From Schaedlerella arabinosiphila (lineage in GTDB: Bacteria > Bacillota > Clostridia > Lachnospirales > Lachnospiraceae): a DNA stretch of 64,000 nt. Below, piece by piece: positions 16,820 through 26,244 of this stretch. The notes beneath the pieces are model-generated. The model ran no database searches and was not told the DNA's origin. It saw nothing but the letters and a program-made list of their open reading frames with translations. The first letter of the stretch is position 1, and each line of letters opens with the position of its first letter. The stretch spans positions 310,001-374,000 of the forward strand of contig NZ_RHJS01000002.1 in NCBI RefSeq assembly GCF_003885045.1, written 5' to 3'. The position numbers were made by a program, and so were the translations under genes.

Positions 16820-17578
16820 ATGGTAAATGTTTTGATGCATGGATGCAACGGAAGGATGGGACAGATGATCACCGGCCTGGTGAAGGAGGACCCGGAGATT
16901 ACAATCGCGGCGGGGGTGGACAAATTTCAGGAGCCTCAGAACCCCTACCCGGTTTTTGACTCCATCGGAAAGTGTGACGTCTGTGCAGACGTGGTGATTG
17001 ATTTCTCCACGGCGGCGGCGCTGGAGGAGGTGCTGGCGTACTGTGTGGAAAAACAGGTTCCGGCGGTGCTGTGTTCTACCGGGTATTCCGAGGAGCAGCT
17101 TGGCAAGATCGCGGAAGCCTCTGAGAAAACGGCGATTCTGAAGTCCGCCAACATGTCCATGGGGATCAATCTGCTGCTAAAGCTTTTGAAGGACGCGGCA
17201 AAGGTGCTCTCTCCGGCGGGCTATGACATAGAGCTGGTGGAACGCCATCACAACCAGAAGCTGGACGCGCCCAGCGGTACGGCGCTGGCGCTGGCGGACT
17301 CCATCAATGATGCAATGGGCGGGCAATACGAGTACGTATATGACAGAAGCCAGGTGCGTAGGAAGCGTGAGAAGAAGGAGATGGGGATCTCGGCGGTCCG
17401 CGGGGGAACCATCGTGGGAGAGCATGAAGTCATTTTTGCAGGCGTGGACGAGGTCATCGAGTTTAAGCACACGGCTTTTTCCAGAAGCGTGTTCGGCAAG
17501 GGCGCGGTGGAAGCTGCCAAATTCCTGGCGGGCAAGCCGGCCGGGATGTACGACATGAGCGATGTGATCCAATTTTAA
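16820..17578 (+). CDS. dapB: 4-hydroxy-tetrahydrodipicolinate reductase
   Basis: NAD(P)H-dependent reductase of the diaminopimelate/lysine pathway, supplying cell-wall meso-DAP precursors. The 252-residue protein has the nucleotide-binding start VLMHGCNGRMGQMI, VVIDFSTAAA, and the substrate signature ERHHNQKLDAPSGTA; GGTIVGEHEVIFAG and the C-terminal HTAFSRSVFGKGA block follow. The ATG at 16820 has CAGGAGG eight bases upstream; an earlier in-frame ATT start would add a non-homologous leader. It stands alone after a terminator, with fbp following 77 bases later. Confidence 0.95.
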   Translation: MVNVLMHGCNGRMGQMITGLVKEDPEITIAAGVDKFQEPQNPYPVFDSIGKCDVCADVVIDFSTAAALEEVLAYCVEKQVPAVLCSTGYSEEQLGKIAEASEKTAILKSANMSMGINLLLKLLKDAAKVLSPAGYDIELVERHHNQKLDAPSGTALALADSINDAMGGQYEYVYDRSQVRRKREKKEMGISAVRGGTIVGEHEVIFAGVDEVIEFKHTAFSRSVFGKGAVEAAKFLAGKPAGMYDMSDVIQF

Positions 17579-17655
17579 GCAGGATCAGCATTAATATAGA
17601 AAGAATTTTATCTCCCCAGGGAGATTTGGATAAGAATACAAAGAGGGACTTTTTG

Positions 17656-19611
17656 ATGAAGAATTTGGAAACAAGATATCTGGAGAGGCTGTCGGATCTC
17701 TACCCGACGATTGCGGAGGCATCTACAGAGATTATCAATCTGCAGGCAATCTTAAATCTGCCCAAGGGGACGGAGCATTTTATCACGGATGTGCACGGGG
17801 AGTATGAGGCGTTTGCGCATGTGCTGAAAAACGGGTCAGGGTCTGTCCGCCGCAAGATCGACGAGGTGTTCGGCAATACGTTGAGTTCAAAGGAAAAACG
17901 GTCGCTGGCGACGCTGATTTATTATCCCAAAGAGAAGATGGAGATCGTGAAGAAGAACGAGGACAACATGGAAGACTGGTACAAGGTCAACCTGTACCGT
18001 CTGATCGAGGTGAGCAAGCGGGCTGCCAGCAAGTATACACGCTCCAAGGTGCGCAAGGCTCTGCCGAAGGATTTTGCCTATGTGATTGAGGAGCTGATCA
18101 CGGAGAAGGCGGAGGTCAACGACAAGGAATCCTACTACAACGAGATCATCATGACCATCATCCGGATCGGCAGGGCGGAAGGCTTTATTGCGGCCATTTC
18201 CTCCCTGATCCAGCGGCTGGTGGTGGATCACCTCCATATCGTGGGGGACATCTATGACCGGGGGCCCGGACCGCATATCATCATGGACAAGCTGATGAAC
18301 TACCATTCCCTGGATATCCAGTGGGGAAACCATGACGTGCTCTGGATGGGCGCGGCCGCGGGACAGTGGGGCTGTATTGCCAATGCCATCCGGATCTGCG
18401 CCCGGTACGGCAACCTGGACATTCTGGAGGACGGGTACGGCATCAACCTTCTGCCTCTGGCTTCGTTCGCCATCCGGATGTATGAGACCGACCCATGTAC
18501 CTGTTTTGCGCTGAAAGGCCAGGACGACACCATCAGCAGGGCGGAGATGGAGATGAACCTGCGGATTCACAAGGCGATCTCCGTGATCCAGTTCAAGGTG
18601 GAGGGACAGATCGTCCGGCGTCAGAAAGACTTTCACATGGAAGACCGGGGGATGCTTCACCGGATTGACTATGAGAAGGGAACCATCACGCTGGACGGGA
18701 AGGAATACCAAATGCTGGATATGAATTTCCCAACCATTGACCCCAAGGACCCGTATGCTTTGTCCGGGGAGGAAGAGGAGGTCATGGAGCGCCTGGAACG
18801 GGCGTTTACGGGATGCGAGAAGCTGCAGGAGCACATGCAGCTTCTGCTCAGAAAAGGCAATCTGTACAAGGTGCACAACAACAACCTGCTGTACCATGGC
18901 TGCGTGCCCCTCAACGAGGACGGAAGCCTGCGGGAGGTGACCCTGTTCGGACATACCTTCCGGGGGCGATCTCTGTATGACGCGCTGGACCGCTACGTGC
19001 GCAAGGGATTTTTTTCGCTGGATGAACAGGAGCGGGAGAACGGAAAGGATATCATGTGGTATATCTGGCTGAGCCCGGATTCCCCGCTGTTCGGCAAAGA
19101 CAAGATGGCCACCTTCGAGCGGTATTTTCTGGCGGAAAAGGAAACCCATGTGGAAAAGAAAAATCCGTATTATAAGCTTCTGGAAGATGAAGAGGTGATC
19201 GACCAAGTGATGCGGGAATTTGGCCTTCCGCCGGAGAGCGCCTACATTGTCAACGGCCATGTTCCGGTGAAGAGCAAAAACGGGGAGAACCCGGTCAAAT
19301 GCAACGGAAGGGTGATGGTCATTGACGGCGGTTTTTCCAAGGCTTACCAGAAGGAGACCGGAATCGCGGGCTATACGCTGATCTATAACTCCTACGGGCT
19401 GCGGCTGGTGGCCCACGAACCGTTTGAATCCACGGAGGGAGCGATTCAGCGGGAAAGCGACATCCATTCCGAGAGCGTGATCATCAAGCGGGTCATGGAA
19501 CGTCGCCTTGTGGGTGATACGGACGCCGGCAAGGAGCTGCGGGAGCGTATCGCGGATCTGGAGGAGCTGCTCGCGGCGTACCGGAGCGGCGAGATCAAAG
19601 AGAAACGCTGA
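17656..19611 (+). CDS. fbp: Fructose-1,6-bisphosphatase class III
   Basis: Gluconeogenic phosphatase converting fructose-1,6-bisphosphate to fructose-6-phosphate, of the Firmicutes class III type related to calcineurin-like metallophosphatases. The 651 residues match the family. Seen are the start LETRYLERLSDLYP, the metal-site motifs TDVHGEYEAF, GDIYDRGPGP and WGNHDVLWMGA, and the late VNGHVPVK plus VMVIDGGFSKAY segments. The ATG at 17656 has AAGAGGGA eight bases upstream; a TTG ten codons earlier is less likely. With pckA elsewhere in the window it supports growth on non-sugar carbon. Confidence 0.96.
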   Translation: MKNLETRYLERLSDLYPTIAEASTEIINLQAILNLPKGTEHFITDVHGEYEAFAHVLKNGSGSVRRKIDEVFGNTLSSKEKRSLATLIYYPKEKMEIVKKNEDNMEDWYKVNLYRLIEVSKRAASKYTRSKVRKALPKDFAYVIEELITEKAEVNDKESYYNEIIMTIIRIGRAEGFIAAISSLIQRLVVDHLHIVGDIYDRGPGPHIIMDKLMNYHSLDIQWGNHDVLWMGAAAGQWGCIANAIRICARYGNLDILEDGYGINLLPLASFAIRMYETDPCTCFALKGQDDTISRAEMEMNLRIHKAISVIQFKVEGQIVRRQKDFHMEDRGMLHRIDYEKGTITLDGKEYQMLDMNFPTIDPKDPYALSGEEEEVMERLERAFTGCEKLQEHMQLLLRKGNLYKVHNNNLLYHGCVPLNEDGSLREVTLFGHTFRGRSLYDALDRYVRKGFFSLDEQERENGKDIMWYIWLSPDSPLFGKDKMATFERYFLAEKETHVEKKNPYYKLLEDEEVIDQVMREFGLPPESAYIVNGHVPVKSKNGENPVKCNGRVMVIDGGFSKAYQKETGIAGYTLIYNSYGLRLVAHEPFESTEGAIQRESDIHSESVIIKRVMERRLVGDTDAGKELRERIADLEELLAAYRSGEIKEKR

Positions 19612-19651
19612 TTGTTTTGGGATTTTTTCAATCTATATGATGTTTGATCCC

Positions 19652-19666
19652 TGGAAAAATTTTCCA
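19652..19666 (+). promoter_or_regulatory. Perfect 15 bp palindrome in the lipoprotein promoter region
   Basis: TGGAAAA-A-TTTTCCA is perfectly symmetric. It lies between a possible -35 TTGATC and a -10-like CATAAT (19668-19673), the position expected for an operator. No cognate regulator can be named. Confidence 0.4.
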
Positions 19667-19733
19667 TACATAATATGAAGGGTTTTGCAGATATTACATG
19701 TATGAAAAATATTTTTGAAAGGGAGAAAAAACG

Positions 19734-20132
19734 ATGAAAAAATATAAGAAGCTTCTATTATTAATGGTATGTACCGGTGTAATCGGCAGTATGACTGCCT
19801 GCGGAAGGAATAAGGATACCGACGGCGCGGATCAGACAGATACAGAGAACGTGGGCAATACCAACCGGGACGAAAACATGAATGACGCCACCGGCGGAAA
19901 CAAAAACAACACCAACCGAAACGACACGATCAACGGGACAGATAAGAACAACGGTGCCGATCAGAATACCACCAACGGAACGGACAGGAATAACGGGACA
20001 AACGGCAATAATGGAACCGGTACAGATAACGGAACCACCGACAGAAACAACGGAGACGGCGTGATAGAGGACGCCATTGACGATGTGCGGGACGGTGTGG
20101 ACGATATGGCGGATGACGTCAGAGACAGATAA
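19734..20132 (+). CDS. Low-complexity lipoprotein rich in Asn, Thr, Gly and Asp
   Basis: A 132-residue predicted lipoprotein. The signal peptide MKKYKKLLLLMVCTGVIGS leads into a lipobox MTAC with the acylated Cys near residue 23. The mature part, about 24-105, is built of short N/T/G/D units such as NGTDKNNG and NGTDRNNG. The last 25 residues form an acidic amphipathic stretch with repeated DDV/D motifs (DAIDDVRDGVDDMADDVRD). No enzymatic domain is visible. A strong AAAGGGAG site precedes the ATG and a terminator follows, so it is monocistronic. It is probably surface exposed; the function is unknown. Confidence 0.8.
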   Translation: MKKYKKLLLLMVCTGVIGSMTACGRNKDTDGADQTDTENVGNTNRDENMNDATGGNKNNTNRNDTINGTDKNNGADQNTTNGTDRNNGTNGNNGTGTDNGTTDRNNGDGVIEDAIDDVRDGVDDMADDVRDR

Positions 20133-20152
20133 GAATTGTGAACAATGGCAGG

Positions 20153-20182
20153 GGAGCCGAAGATGCAGGACGGCTCCTTTTT
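20153..20182 (+). terminator. Terminator after the lipoprotein gene
   Basis: GGAGCCG (20153-20159) pairs with CGGCTCC (20171-20177), followed by TTTTT. Confidence 0.75.
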
Positions 20183-20201
20183 CCATAGATGGGAGAAACA
20201 C

Positions 20202-20978
20202 ATGAAGTTCAGACCCTGTATTGACATACATAACGGAAAGGTAAAACAAATCGTAGGGGGCAGCCTGAACGACCAGGGGGATCAGGCTGAGACCAATTTT
20301 GCTTCGGAGCTGGACGCGGCTTACTATGCGAAGCTGTACAAAAAGGACGGGCTGACCGGCGGGCATATGATCCTTCTCAACGCCCCGGATTCTCCTTACT
20401 ATGAGGCGGACAAAAAGCAGGCGGCCCTTGCACTGGGGGAGTACCCGGGGGGACTGCAGATCGGAGGCGGGATCACGGCGGAGAATGCGGGCGCGTTTCT
20501 GGAAGCGGGGGCCAGCCATGTGATCGTCACATCCTATGTATTCCAAAACGGAATCTTTCAGAGAGAAAACCTGGAAAAACTGAAACGCTCGGTCGGCCGG
20601 GAACGCATCGTTCTGGATCTGAGCTGCCGGAAACGGGACGGGGCGTACTACATCGTGACAAACCGCTGGCAGACCTTTACATCGGTTAAGCTGGAAAGAG
20701 GAACGCTGGAAATGCTGGCGGGGGAGTGCGGTGAATTTTTGATCCACGGGGTGGATGTGGAGGGAAAGTCCTCCGGCGTGGAGGAGGACCTGGTCCGTAT
20801 GCTGGCAGAGTGGAACGGGGCGGATATGACCTATGCGGGGGGCATCGGCAGCATGGAAGAGCTGGAGCATTTCCGGAGGATTAGCGGCGGCCGCCTGGAC
20901 TTTACCATCGGGAGCGCCCTGGATCTGTTTGGAGGAAACATCCCCTACCGGGAGCTTTGCAGAATGAAAACAACTTGA
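20202..20978 (+). CDS. Eukaryote-type HisA (ProFAR isomerase family)
   Basis: A 258-residue TIM-barrel protein predicted to isomerise ProFAR to PRFAR in histidine biosynthesis. The start MKFRPCIDIHNGKVKQIVGG, the segments NFASELDAAYYAKLY, LQIGGGI and HVIVTSYVF, then RIVLDLSCRK, NRWQTFT, EFLIHGVDVEG and TYAGGI match the yeast/plant HIS6 form far better than ordinary bacterial HisA. The predicted catalytic aspartates lie in CIDIHNG and HGVDVEG. The ATG at 20202 has GGGAGAAA upstream. No other histidine gene is nearby; it is followed by secA. The family is clear, and physiological HisA activity is inferred. Confidence 0.85.
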   Translation: MKFRPCIDIHNGKVKQIVGGSLNDQGDQAETNFASELDAAYYAKLYKKDGLTGGHMILLNAPDSPYYEADKKQAALALGEYPGGLQIGGGITAENAGAFLEAGASHVIVTSYVFQNGIFQRENLEKLKRSVGRERIVLDLSCRKRDGAYYIVTNRWQTFTSVKLERGTLEMLAGECGEFLIHGVDVEGKSSGVEEDLVRMLAEWNGADMTYAGGIGSMEELEHFRRISGGRLDFTIGSALDLFGGNIPYRELCRMKTT

Positions 20979-21114
20979 AAATCCACAGGATTTGATATAA
21001 GATAAGTTGTAGAATAAATGAAATGTAAAGATAGAAGATGAGGAAATGCCTAATGAGCGAAAAGGAATCATCATTGAAAAACTGGCAGAAAAGTTTACTG
21101 GAAACTATGAATCT

Positions 21115-21144
21115 GTTGAATTTGAGGGAAGTTAGTGTTAAAAT
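21115..21144 (+). promoter_or_regulatory. Likely promoter of secA-prfB
   Basis: A -35 TTGAAT (21115-21120) and -10 TAAAAT (21139-21144) are 18 bp apart. They lie 40 bases before the secA start in an A/T-rich gap. Confidence 0.5.
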
Positions 21145-21183
21145 ACAATCTGAATAAACAGAAGAAGGAGTTAATTGCAGATT

Positions 21184-23754
21184 ATGGGTTTGATAGAGAA
21201 AATATTTGGTACGCACAGCGAAAACGAACTGAAGCGTATTTACCCGATCGTAGACCGGATCGAAGCGCTGGAGCCGGAGATGCAGGCGCTTACCGATGAT
21301 GAGCTCAGGGCCAAGACCAGGGAGTTTCGGGAACGCCTGGAGGAGGGCGAGACTCTGGACGACCTTCTGCCGGAGGCATTTGCGGCAGTCAGGGAAGCGG
21401 CGGTGAGAAGCCTGGGGATGCGGCACTACCGGGTACAGCTGGTCGGCGGTGTGATCCTGCACCAGGGCAGGATTGCGGAGATGAGAACCGGAGAAGGCAA
21501 GACGCTGGTGTCCACCCTGCCGGCCTATCTGAACGCGCTGTCCGGAAAGGGCGTACACATTGTCACGGTCAATGACTATCTGGCAAAGCGTGACGCGGAG
21601 TGGATGGGAAAAGTACATGAATTTCTGGGGCTGACGGTGGGCGTTGTGCTGAACAGCATGGACAACGACGAGCGGCGCAAGGAATATAACTGTGATATCA
21701 CATATGTGACAAACAACGAATTGGGCTTTGATTACCTCCGTGACAACATGGTCATTTACAAGGAGCAGCTTGTACAGCGGGGGCTCAATTACGCGATCAT
21801 TGATGAGGTGGACTCGGTTCTGATCGACGAGGCCAGAACCCCGCTGATTATCTCCGGGCAGAGCGGCAAGTCTACCAAGCTCTACGAAGCCTGCGATATT
21901 CTGGCAAGGCAGTTGGAGCGCGGGGAGGCCAGCGGTGAATTTTCCAAGATGAACGCCATCATGGGAGAGGAAATCGAAGAGACCGGGGACTACATTGTCA
22001 ATGAAAAGGAAAAATCCGTCAACCTGACGGAGGACGGCGTGAAGAAGGTGGAGAAGTTCTTCCATGTGGAAAACCTGGCCGATCCCGAGAACCTGGAGAT
22101 TCAGCACAACATCATCCTGGCGCTGCGGGCCCACAACCTGATGTTCCGGGATCAGGATTATGTGGTGACTCCCGAGGGAGAGGTGGTCATCGTCGATGAA
22201 TTTACCGGCCGTATCATGCCGGGACGGCGCTATTCCGACGGACTCCATCAGGCCATTGAAGCGAAGGAACATGTGAAGGTAAGGCGGGAGAGCAAGACCC
22301 TGGCCACCATTACCTTCCAGAACCTGTTCAATAAATTCGAGAAGAAGAGCGGTATGACCGGTACGGCGCTGACAGAGGAAAAGGAATTCCGGGATATTTA
22401 CGGGATGGACGTCGTGGAGATCCCGACCAACCTTCCGGTCCAGAGAAAGGATCTGGACGATGCGGTTTATAAGACGAAGGAAGGAAAGTACCGGGCCGTT
22501 GTGGAAGCGGTCAAAGAGGCTCACGCCACCGGGCAGCCGGTGCTGGTGGGCACCATTACCATCGAGGTGTCGGAGCTTTTGAGCAAGATGCTGAAAAAGC
22601 AGGGAATCCCGCACAATGTCCTGAACGCCAAGTTCCATGAGATGGAGGCGGAGATCGTAGCCGACGCGGGCGTCCACGGCGCGGTGACTATTGCCACCAA
22701 CATGGCGGGCCGTGGTACGGATATCAAGCTGGACGACCAGGCCAAGGCAGCCGGAGGCTTGAAGATCATCGGTACGGAACGGCATGAATCCAGGCGAATC
22801 GACAATCAGCTCCGGGGACGTTCCGGACGTCAGGGAGACCCGGGTGAATCCCGTTTCTATATTTCCCTGGAGGACGACCTGCTGCGTCTGTTCGGTTCCG
22901 AGAAGCTGATGAGCGTGTTCAATACGCTGGGTGTGGAAGAGGACGAACAGATCGAACATAAGATGCTTTCCGGCGCTATCGAGAAAGCACAGAAGAAGAT
23001 TGAGAGCAACAACTTCGGAATCCGTAAGAACCTGCTGGAATATGACCAGGTCATGAACGAGCAGCGTGAGATCATCTACGGGGAACGCCGCCGGGTGCTG
23101 GACGGAGAGAGCATGCGGGATACGGTTTACAATATGATCACCGAGTTTGTGGAGAATACGGTGGATCGGCATGTATCGGCGGAAGTGGATTCGGAAGAAT
23201 GGGATCTGGCCGGATTGGATGTGGCGCTTCACGGTGTGATCCCGCAGCTCGTGATCCCTCCTGCAAAGGAGATAGAGGACATGCAGCAGAAAGAGTTAAA
23301 GCACCTGCTCAAAGAACGCGCGGTCAAGGCGTACGAGGCGAAGGAAGCGGAGTTCCCGGAGCCGGAGCACATCCGGGAGCTGGAGCGTGTGGTACTGCTC
23401 AAGGCCATCGACGGAAGATGGATGGATCACATCGACGATATGGATCAGCTCCGTCAGGGCATCGGCCTGCAGGCATACGGCAACAGAGATCCGCTGGTAG
23501 AGTACAAGATGACGGGATACGACATGTTCGGCGGAATGACCAATGCCATCGCGGAGATTACCATCCGCACCCTGTTCCATGTACGGGTGGAGCAGAAGGT
23601 GGAGCGGGAGCAGGTTGCCAAGGTGACCGGCACCAACAAGGATGACAGCGCCGTGCGCGCGCCAAAGCGGCGTGACACGAAGAAGGTCTACCCCAACGAT
23701 CCGTGTCCCTGCGGAAGCGGCAAGAAGTATAAGCAATGCTGCGGAAGAAAATAA
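21184..23754 (+). CDS. secA: Preprotein translocase ATPase SecA
   Basis: Motor ATPase that drives secretory proteins through SecYEG. The 856 residues have the N-terminal helix start [19 protein letters not shown], the Walker A region [20 protein letters not shown], the [19 protein letters not shown] block, the preprotein-crosslinking domain, and [14 protein letters not shown] with [22 protein letters not shown]. The C-terminal zinc-binding tail [13 protein letters not shown] is intact. The start is open: ATG at 21184 fits the family, but its AGAAGGAG site is 13 bases away, while a TTG at 21175 is four bases from it. prfB follows 29 bases after the stop, the standard arrangement. Confidence 0.97.
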   Translation: MGLIEKIFGTHSENELKRIYPIVDRIEALEPEMQALTDDELRAKTREFRERLEEGETLDDLLPEAFAAVREAAVRSLGMRHYRVQLVGGVILHQGRIAEMRTGEGKTLVSTLPAYLNALSGKGVHIVTVNDYLAKRDAEWMGKVHEFLGLTVGVVLNSMDNDERRKEYNCDITYVTNNELGFDYLRDNMVIYKEQLVQRGLNYAIIDEVDSVLIDEARTPLIISGQSGKSTKLYEACDILARQLERGEASGEFSKMNAIMGEEIEETGDYIVNEKEKSVNLTEDGVKKVEKFFHVENLADPENLEIQHNIILALRAHNLMFRDQDYVVTPEGEVVIVDEFTGRIMPGRRYSDGLHQAIEAKEHVKVRRESKTLATITFQNLFNKFEKKSGMTGTALTEEKEFRDIYGMDVVEIPTNLPVQRKDLDDAVYKTKEGKYRAVVEAVKEAHATGQPVLVGTITIEVSELLSKMLKKQGIPHNVLNAKFHEMEAEIVADAGVHGAVTIATNMAGRGTDIKLDDQAKAAGGLKIIGTERHESRRIDNQLRGRSGRQGDPGESRFYISLEDDLLRLFGSEKLMSVFNTLGVEEDEQIEHKMLSGAIEKAQKKIESNNFGIRKNLLEYDQVMNEQREIIYGERRRVLDGESMRDTVYNMITEFVENTVDRHVSAEVDSEEWDLAGLDVALHGVIPQLVIPPAKEIEDMQQKELKHLLKERAVKAYEAKEAEFPEPEHIRELERVVLLKAIDGRWMDHIDDMDQLRQGIGLQAYGNRDPLVEYKMTGYDMFGGMTNAIAEITIRTLFHVRVEQKVEREQVAKVTGTNKDDSAVRAPKRRDTKKVYPNDPCPCGSGKKYKQCCGRK

Positions 23755-23783
23755 ATTTTTATTAAAAGAAAGAGGTGATTAAG

Positions 23784-24888
23784 GTGGTTTTATTAGACGA
23801 ATTAAAAGCAACTCTGCTTGCATATGAAGAACCGCTGAAAGATTTGAGGGATTCACTTTGACTTAGCGTCAAAGAAGGAAAGAATCGAAGAACTGGAAAG
23901 AAATATCGAAGAACCGGGCTTCTGGGACCGTCCGGAGGAATCCCAGCATACCATGAAGGAGCTGAAAAGCCTTCAGGACTCGGTCAAGCAGATCGAGGGC
24001 ATGTTTTCGGATCATGAGGATCTGGGGCTTCTCATTGAGATGAGCGAGGAGGAGCCGGATGAAGGAACCATTGCGGAGATCCAGGAGGAGCTGGAGCGGT
24101 TCAAGGCGGAGTTCGAGGAACTGCGGATTCAGACGCTTCTGACGGGAGAGTACGATAAGAGCAACGCCATCGTGACACTGCACGCGGGAGCCGGAGGAAC
24201 CGAGTCCTGCGACTGGACCGGGATGCTCTACCGGATGTACAGCCGGTGGGCGGAGAAGAAAGGCTTTTCTCTGGAAGTCCTGGACTATCTGGAAGGAGAC
24301 GTGGCCGGGATCAAGGGCGTGACCTTTGAGGTGTCCGGTGAGAATGCTTATGGCTTCCTGCGTTCGGAGAAGGGGGTACACCGTCTGGTGCGGATTTCCC
24401 CGTTTAATGCGGCGGGCAAGCGGCAGACGTCGTTTTCTTCCTGCGACGTGATTCCGGATATTGAGGATGACATTGAGATTGATATCAATGACGATGATCT
24501 TCGGATTGATACATACCGCTCCAGCGGTGCAGGAGGCCAGCACATCAACAAGACCTCCTCGGCAATCCGGATTACCCATCTTCCGACCGGGATTGTGGTG
24601 CAGTGCCAGAATGAACGTTCCCAGCATCAGAACAAAGACAAGGCCATGCAGATGCTGAAATCCAAGCTGTATCTGCTGAAACAGCAGGAGCAGGCGGAGA
24701 AGATGTCCGATATCCGCGGGGATGTGAAGGATATCAATTTCGGAAATCAGATCCGCTCCTATGTGATGCAGCCCTACACCATGGTCAAGGATCACAGGAC
24801 CAATGCGGAGATCAGCAATGTGAACGGCGTGATGGACGGAAATATTGATCCGTTTATCAATGCCTATCTGGGGGCTTCCGGTAAATAA
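23784..24888 (+). CDS. prfB: Peptide chain release factor 2, programmed +1 frameshift
   Basis: RF2 releases polypeptides at UGA and UAA. The first 25 codons (from GTG at 23784, with AGAGGTGA upstream) encode VVLLDELKATLLAYEEPLKDLRDSL and end at an in-frame UGA at 23859-23861. A +1 shift at CTT-TGA-C continues into DLASKKERIEEL and the full factor of about 367 residues. Domain 2 has the codon-reading tripeptide SPF (in RISPFNAAGKR), and the catalytic GGQ is in SSGAGGQHINKTSSAI. Synthesis is autoregulated because low RF2 favours the shift. The downstream reading frame alone must not be annotated as a truncated gene. secA is just upstream. Confidence 0.96.
23846..23862 (+). promoter_or_regulatory. 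RF2 programmed frameshift site
   Basis: A Shine-Dalgarno-like GAGGG (23846-23850) stands five bases before the slippery CTT-TGA-C (23856-23862). The UGA interrupts frame 0 and homology resumes at once in the +1 frame. Confidence 0.93.
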
Positions 24889-24909
24889 GGACAATAAAAT
24901 AATAGAAAG

Positions 24910-24940
24910 GAACAGCAGACATTTGAAAGGTCTGCTGTTC
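24910..24940 (+). terminator. Strong hairpin after prfB, without a U tract
   Basis: GAACAGCAGAC (24910-24920) and GTCTGCTGTTC (24930-24940) pair perfectly over 11 bp around a nine-base loop. No U run follows, so it may stabilise mRNA ends or be a processed or weak terminator before hom. Confidence 0.45.
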
Positions 24941-25021
24941 TGCATACGGATGGTATCAGTATGTGTCCGCAGGAAAACGACACAAAGAAGAAAATATCAA
25001 TTATAAGGAAAGGGAGAAAAA

Positions 25022-26239
25022 ATGGTAAATATAGCAGTAATGGGATACGGTACGGTGGGCTCCGGCGTGGTGGAAGTGATCAATACCAACGGCGCGCGTA
25101 TCAACCAGAGGATCGGAGACGAGCTTCAAATCAAATATGTACTGGATCTGCGGGATTTTCCGGGGGATCCGATTCAGGAAAAGATCGTCCATGATTTTGA
25201 CACCATTGTCAATGACCCGGAGGTCCAGATCGTAGTGGAGGTCATGGGCGGCATCGAACCGGCTTATACCTTTGTGAAAAAGTGCCTTCTTGCCGGAAAG
25301 AGTGTGGCTACCTCGAACAAGGCATTGGTTGCCAAGCACGGGGCGGAGCTTTTGTCGATTGCGCGGGAGCGGGATATCAATTTCCTGTTCGAGGCGAGCG
25401 TAGGGGGCGGGATTCCGATTATCCGTCCGCTTAATTCCTCGATGACGGCCGACGAGATTGAAGAGATTACGGGAATCCTGAACGGAACCACCAATTATAT
25501 GATGACCAAGATGTTTTACGAGGGTTCGGATTACGACGACGTGCTCAGGGAAGCGCAGGAGAAGGGCTATGCGGAGCGCAATCCCGAAGCGGATGTGGAA
25601 GGATATGACGCCTGCAGAAAGATTGCCATTTTGTCCTCCCTGATCTCCGGGCAGCAGGTGGACTTTGAAGACATTTACACCGAAGGCATCACGAAGATTT
25701 CCAAAGAGGATATGATGTATGCGAAGGCAATGGGAATGACCATCAAGCTGCTGGCCACCAGCAAACGGCAGGGGGACCTCCTGCAGGCCATGGTGGCGCC
25801 GTACCTGCTGAGAAAGGAACACCCGCTGTACAGCGTCAACGATGTGTTCAACGCCATTTTTGTACATGGAAATGTCCTTGGGGACGCTATGTTCTACGGC
25901 AGCGGGGCAGGCAAGCTTCCCACCGCCAGCGCGGTTGTGGCGGATGTGGTGGACGAGGCAAAGCATCTCCACAGGAACATCATGACCATGTGGAAGAGCG
26001 ACAAGCTGGAGCTGCTTCCTTTTGAAGATACGAGCAAACGGTTCTTTGTCAGGATTTCCGGGGAGCCGGAGGCTCTCAAGGCCCATGTGGAAAGTAAATT
26101 CGGTCCGGTGGAGATCATCCGGGCAGACGGCCTGGAAGGAGAATTTGGATTTTTGACCGGCGTGCTTACAGAGCGTGTATATGAGGAAAATGCAAAAGAA
26201 TTTCCGGGCATTCTTCACAGAATCCGTGTGGAAGGATAG
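25022..26239 (+). CDS. hom: Homoserine dehydrogenase
   Basis: NAD(P)H-dependent reduction of aspartate semialdehyde to homoserine, the branch point to threonine and methionine. The 405-residue protein has the Rossmann start VMGYGTVGSGVV, the VEVMGGIEPA and VATSNKALVA segments, the signature region FEASVGGGIPIIRPL and GILNGTTNYMM, and the catalytic region NPEADVEGYDACRKIAIL. A C-terminal ACT domain (about 325-400, RFFVRISGEPEALKAHV) suggests feedback control by threonine. GGAAAGGGAGAAAA precedes the ATG. The next gene starts six bases after the stop, implying translational proximity and a shared operon. Confidence 0.96.
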   Translation: MVNIAVMGYGTVGSGVVEVINTNGARINQRIGDELQIKYVLDLRDFPGDPIQEKIVHDFDTIVNDPEVQIVVEVMGGIEPAYTFVKKCLLAGKSVATSNKALVAKHGAELLSIARERDINFLFEASVGGGIPIIRPLNSSMTADEIEEITGILNGTTNYMMTKMFYEGSDYDDVLREAQEKGYAERNPEADVEGYDACRKIAILSSLISGQQVDFEDIYTEGITKISKEDMMYAKAMGMTIKLLATSKRQGDLLQAMVAPYLLRKEHPLYSVNDVFNAIFVHGNVLGDAMFYGSGAGKLPTASAVVADVVDEAKHLHRNIMTMWKSDKLELLPFEDTSKRFFVRISGEPEALKAHVESKFGPVEIIRADGLEGEFGFLTGVLTERVYEENAKEFPGILHRIRVEG

Positions 26240-26244
26240 TGGGT

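Noticed and set aside
21046..21135. Possible 29-residue peptide before secA (starts MPNERKGIII)
   Set aside because: Protein-like in composition, but its start lacks a properly spaced ribosome site and it overlaps the likely secA promoter. An overlapping 34-codon frame (21053-21157) is no better supported. Could be a remnant.
23953..24888. RF2 starting at the downstream ATG as a complete gene
   Set aside because: Homology extends upstream through the CTT-TGA-C slip site to the GTG at 23784, so this would be an N-truncated call.
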